A stretch of 6,353 nt of DNA from Candidatus Poseidoniales archaeon. Lineage in GTDB: Archaea > Thermoplasmatota > Poseidoniia > Poseidoniales > Poseidoniaceae. The stretch covers positions 1-6,353 of the forward strand of contig QXYA01000050.1 of assembly GCA_009887135.1 (NCBI GenBank), in the 5' to 3' direction. Positions within the stretch are counted from its first letter, which is position 1. Every line of letters begins with the position of its first letter. A program made the translations under genes and the position numbers. The notes beneath the pieces are model-generated. The model was not told the origin of the DNA. It did no database searches and worked only from the letters and a program-made list of their open reading frames with translations. Shown in pieces: positions 6,288-6,353 of this stretch.

Positions 6288-6353
6288 ACTCATTCATCTC
6301 TTCTTTCAATGCTGCAAGGGCGCCCGAAGGTCCTGGAAGAGGGAGTGGCAACG
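6286..6353 (-). CDS. C-terminal fragment of an unidentified protein (partial at right edge)
   Basis: Of the three minus-strand frames at the right edge, one reads LPLPLPGPSGALAALKEEMNE and stops at TGA 6286-6288. It ends 13 bases before the preferred protease start, or overlaps the alternative start by 8 bases, in the compact style of the other junctions here. Its use of GCA, CTT, CCA and GAA codons resembles that of the neighbouring genes. About 21 codons are too few to name a family. The other two minus frames also stop nearby (after LQH and RRDE) and look less protein-like. A plus-strand start at 6309 cannot be excluded. Confidence 0.4.
   Translation of the reverse strand, partial: LPLPLPGPSGALAALKEEMNE

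Noticed and set aside
1..6353. CRISPR arrays, tRNA or rRNA genes, insertion sequences or prophage genes
   Set aside because: No regularly spaced repeats, cloverleaf-like segments, transposase or integrase motifs were seen on reading through. Nearly all bases are accounted for by protein genes.

Overview
The window most likely comes from an archaeon, and the best guess is a marine planktonic euryarchaeon of the Marine Group II (Poseidoniales) kind. The archaeal evidence is a secretion ATPase that follows the archaellum/pilus motor family (ArlI/FlaI) almost motif for motif, and a small kinase of the archaeal UPF0200 family. Base composition is moderate, intergenic spaces are very short, and Shine-Dalgarno (SD) sites are used at some starts only. 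The lineage within archaea is inferred from overall style and cannot be proven from this window.

Layout, left to right. (1) 1-1472, minus strand: a type II/IV secretion (archaellum/pilus-type) ATPase, cut by the left edge. (2) 1473-1548: a 76-base gap with a weak promoter candidate. (3) 1549-2097, minus: a UPF0200-type P-loop nucleotide kinase. (4) 2133-3839, minus: a large membrane protein of about 12 helices that reads as two fused ABC-2 permease domains. (5) 3842-4624, minus: its ABC ATPase. Genes 5, 4 and 3 are packed head to tail and look like one operon transcribed leftward. (6) 4625-4718: a 94-base divergent control region. (7) 4719-5561, plus: an enoyl-CoA hydratase (crotonase), the only plus-strand gene. 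(8) 5562-6272, minus: a CPBP-family (Abi/CaaX-like) intramembrane protease. Its stop codon directly abuts the stop of the crotonase gene. (9) 6286-6353, minus: probably the last codons of another gene, cut by the right edge.

The ABC ATPase and the fused permease should form an exporter: two nucleotide-binding subunits would power one double-length membrane subunit. The kinase lies immediately downstream and is probably co-transcribed. The secretion ATPase follows after a possible promoter of its own, and its membrane platform gene would be expected beyond the left edge. The crotonase belongs to fatty-acid or amino-acid acyl-CoA breakdown and has no visible link to the exporter. The genes are recognisable family members. 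I do not see a clearly new system. The most unusual points are the double-length permease, the setting of the archaellum-like ATPase beside an ABC exporter and kinase rather than in an archaellum cluster, and some motif substitutions.
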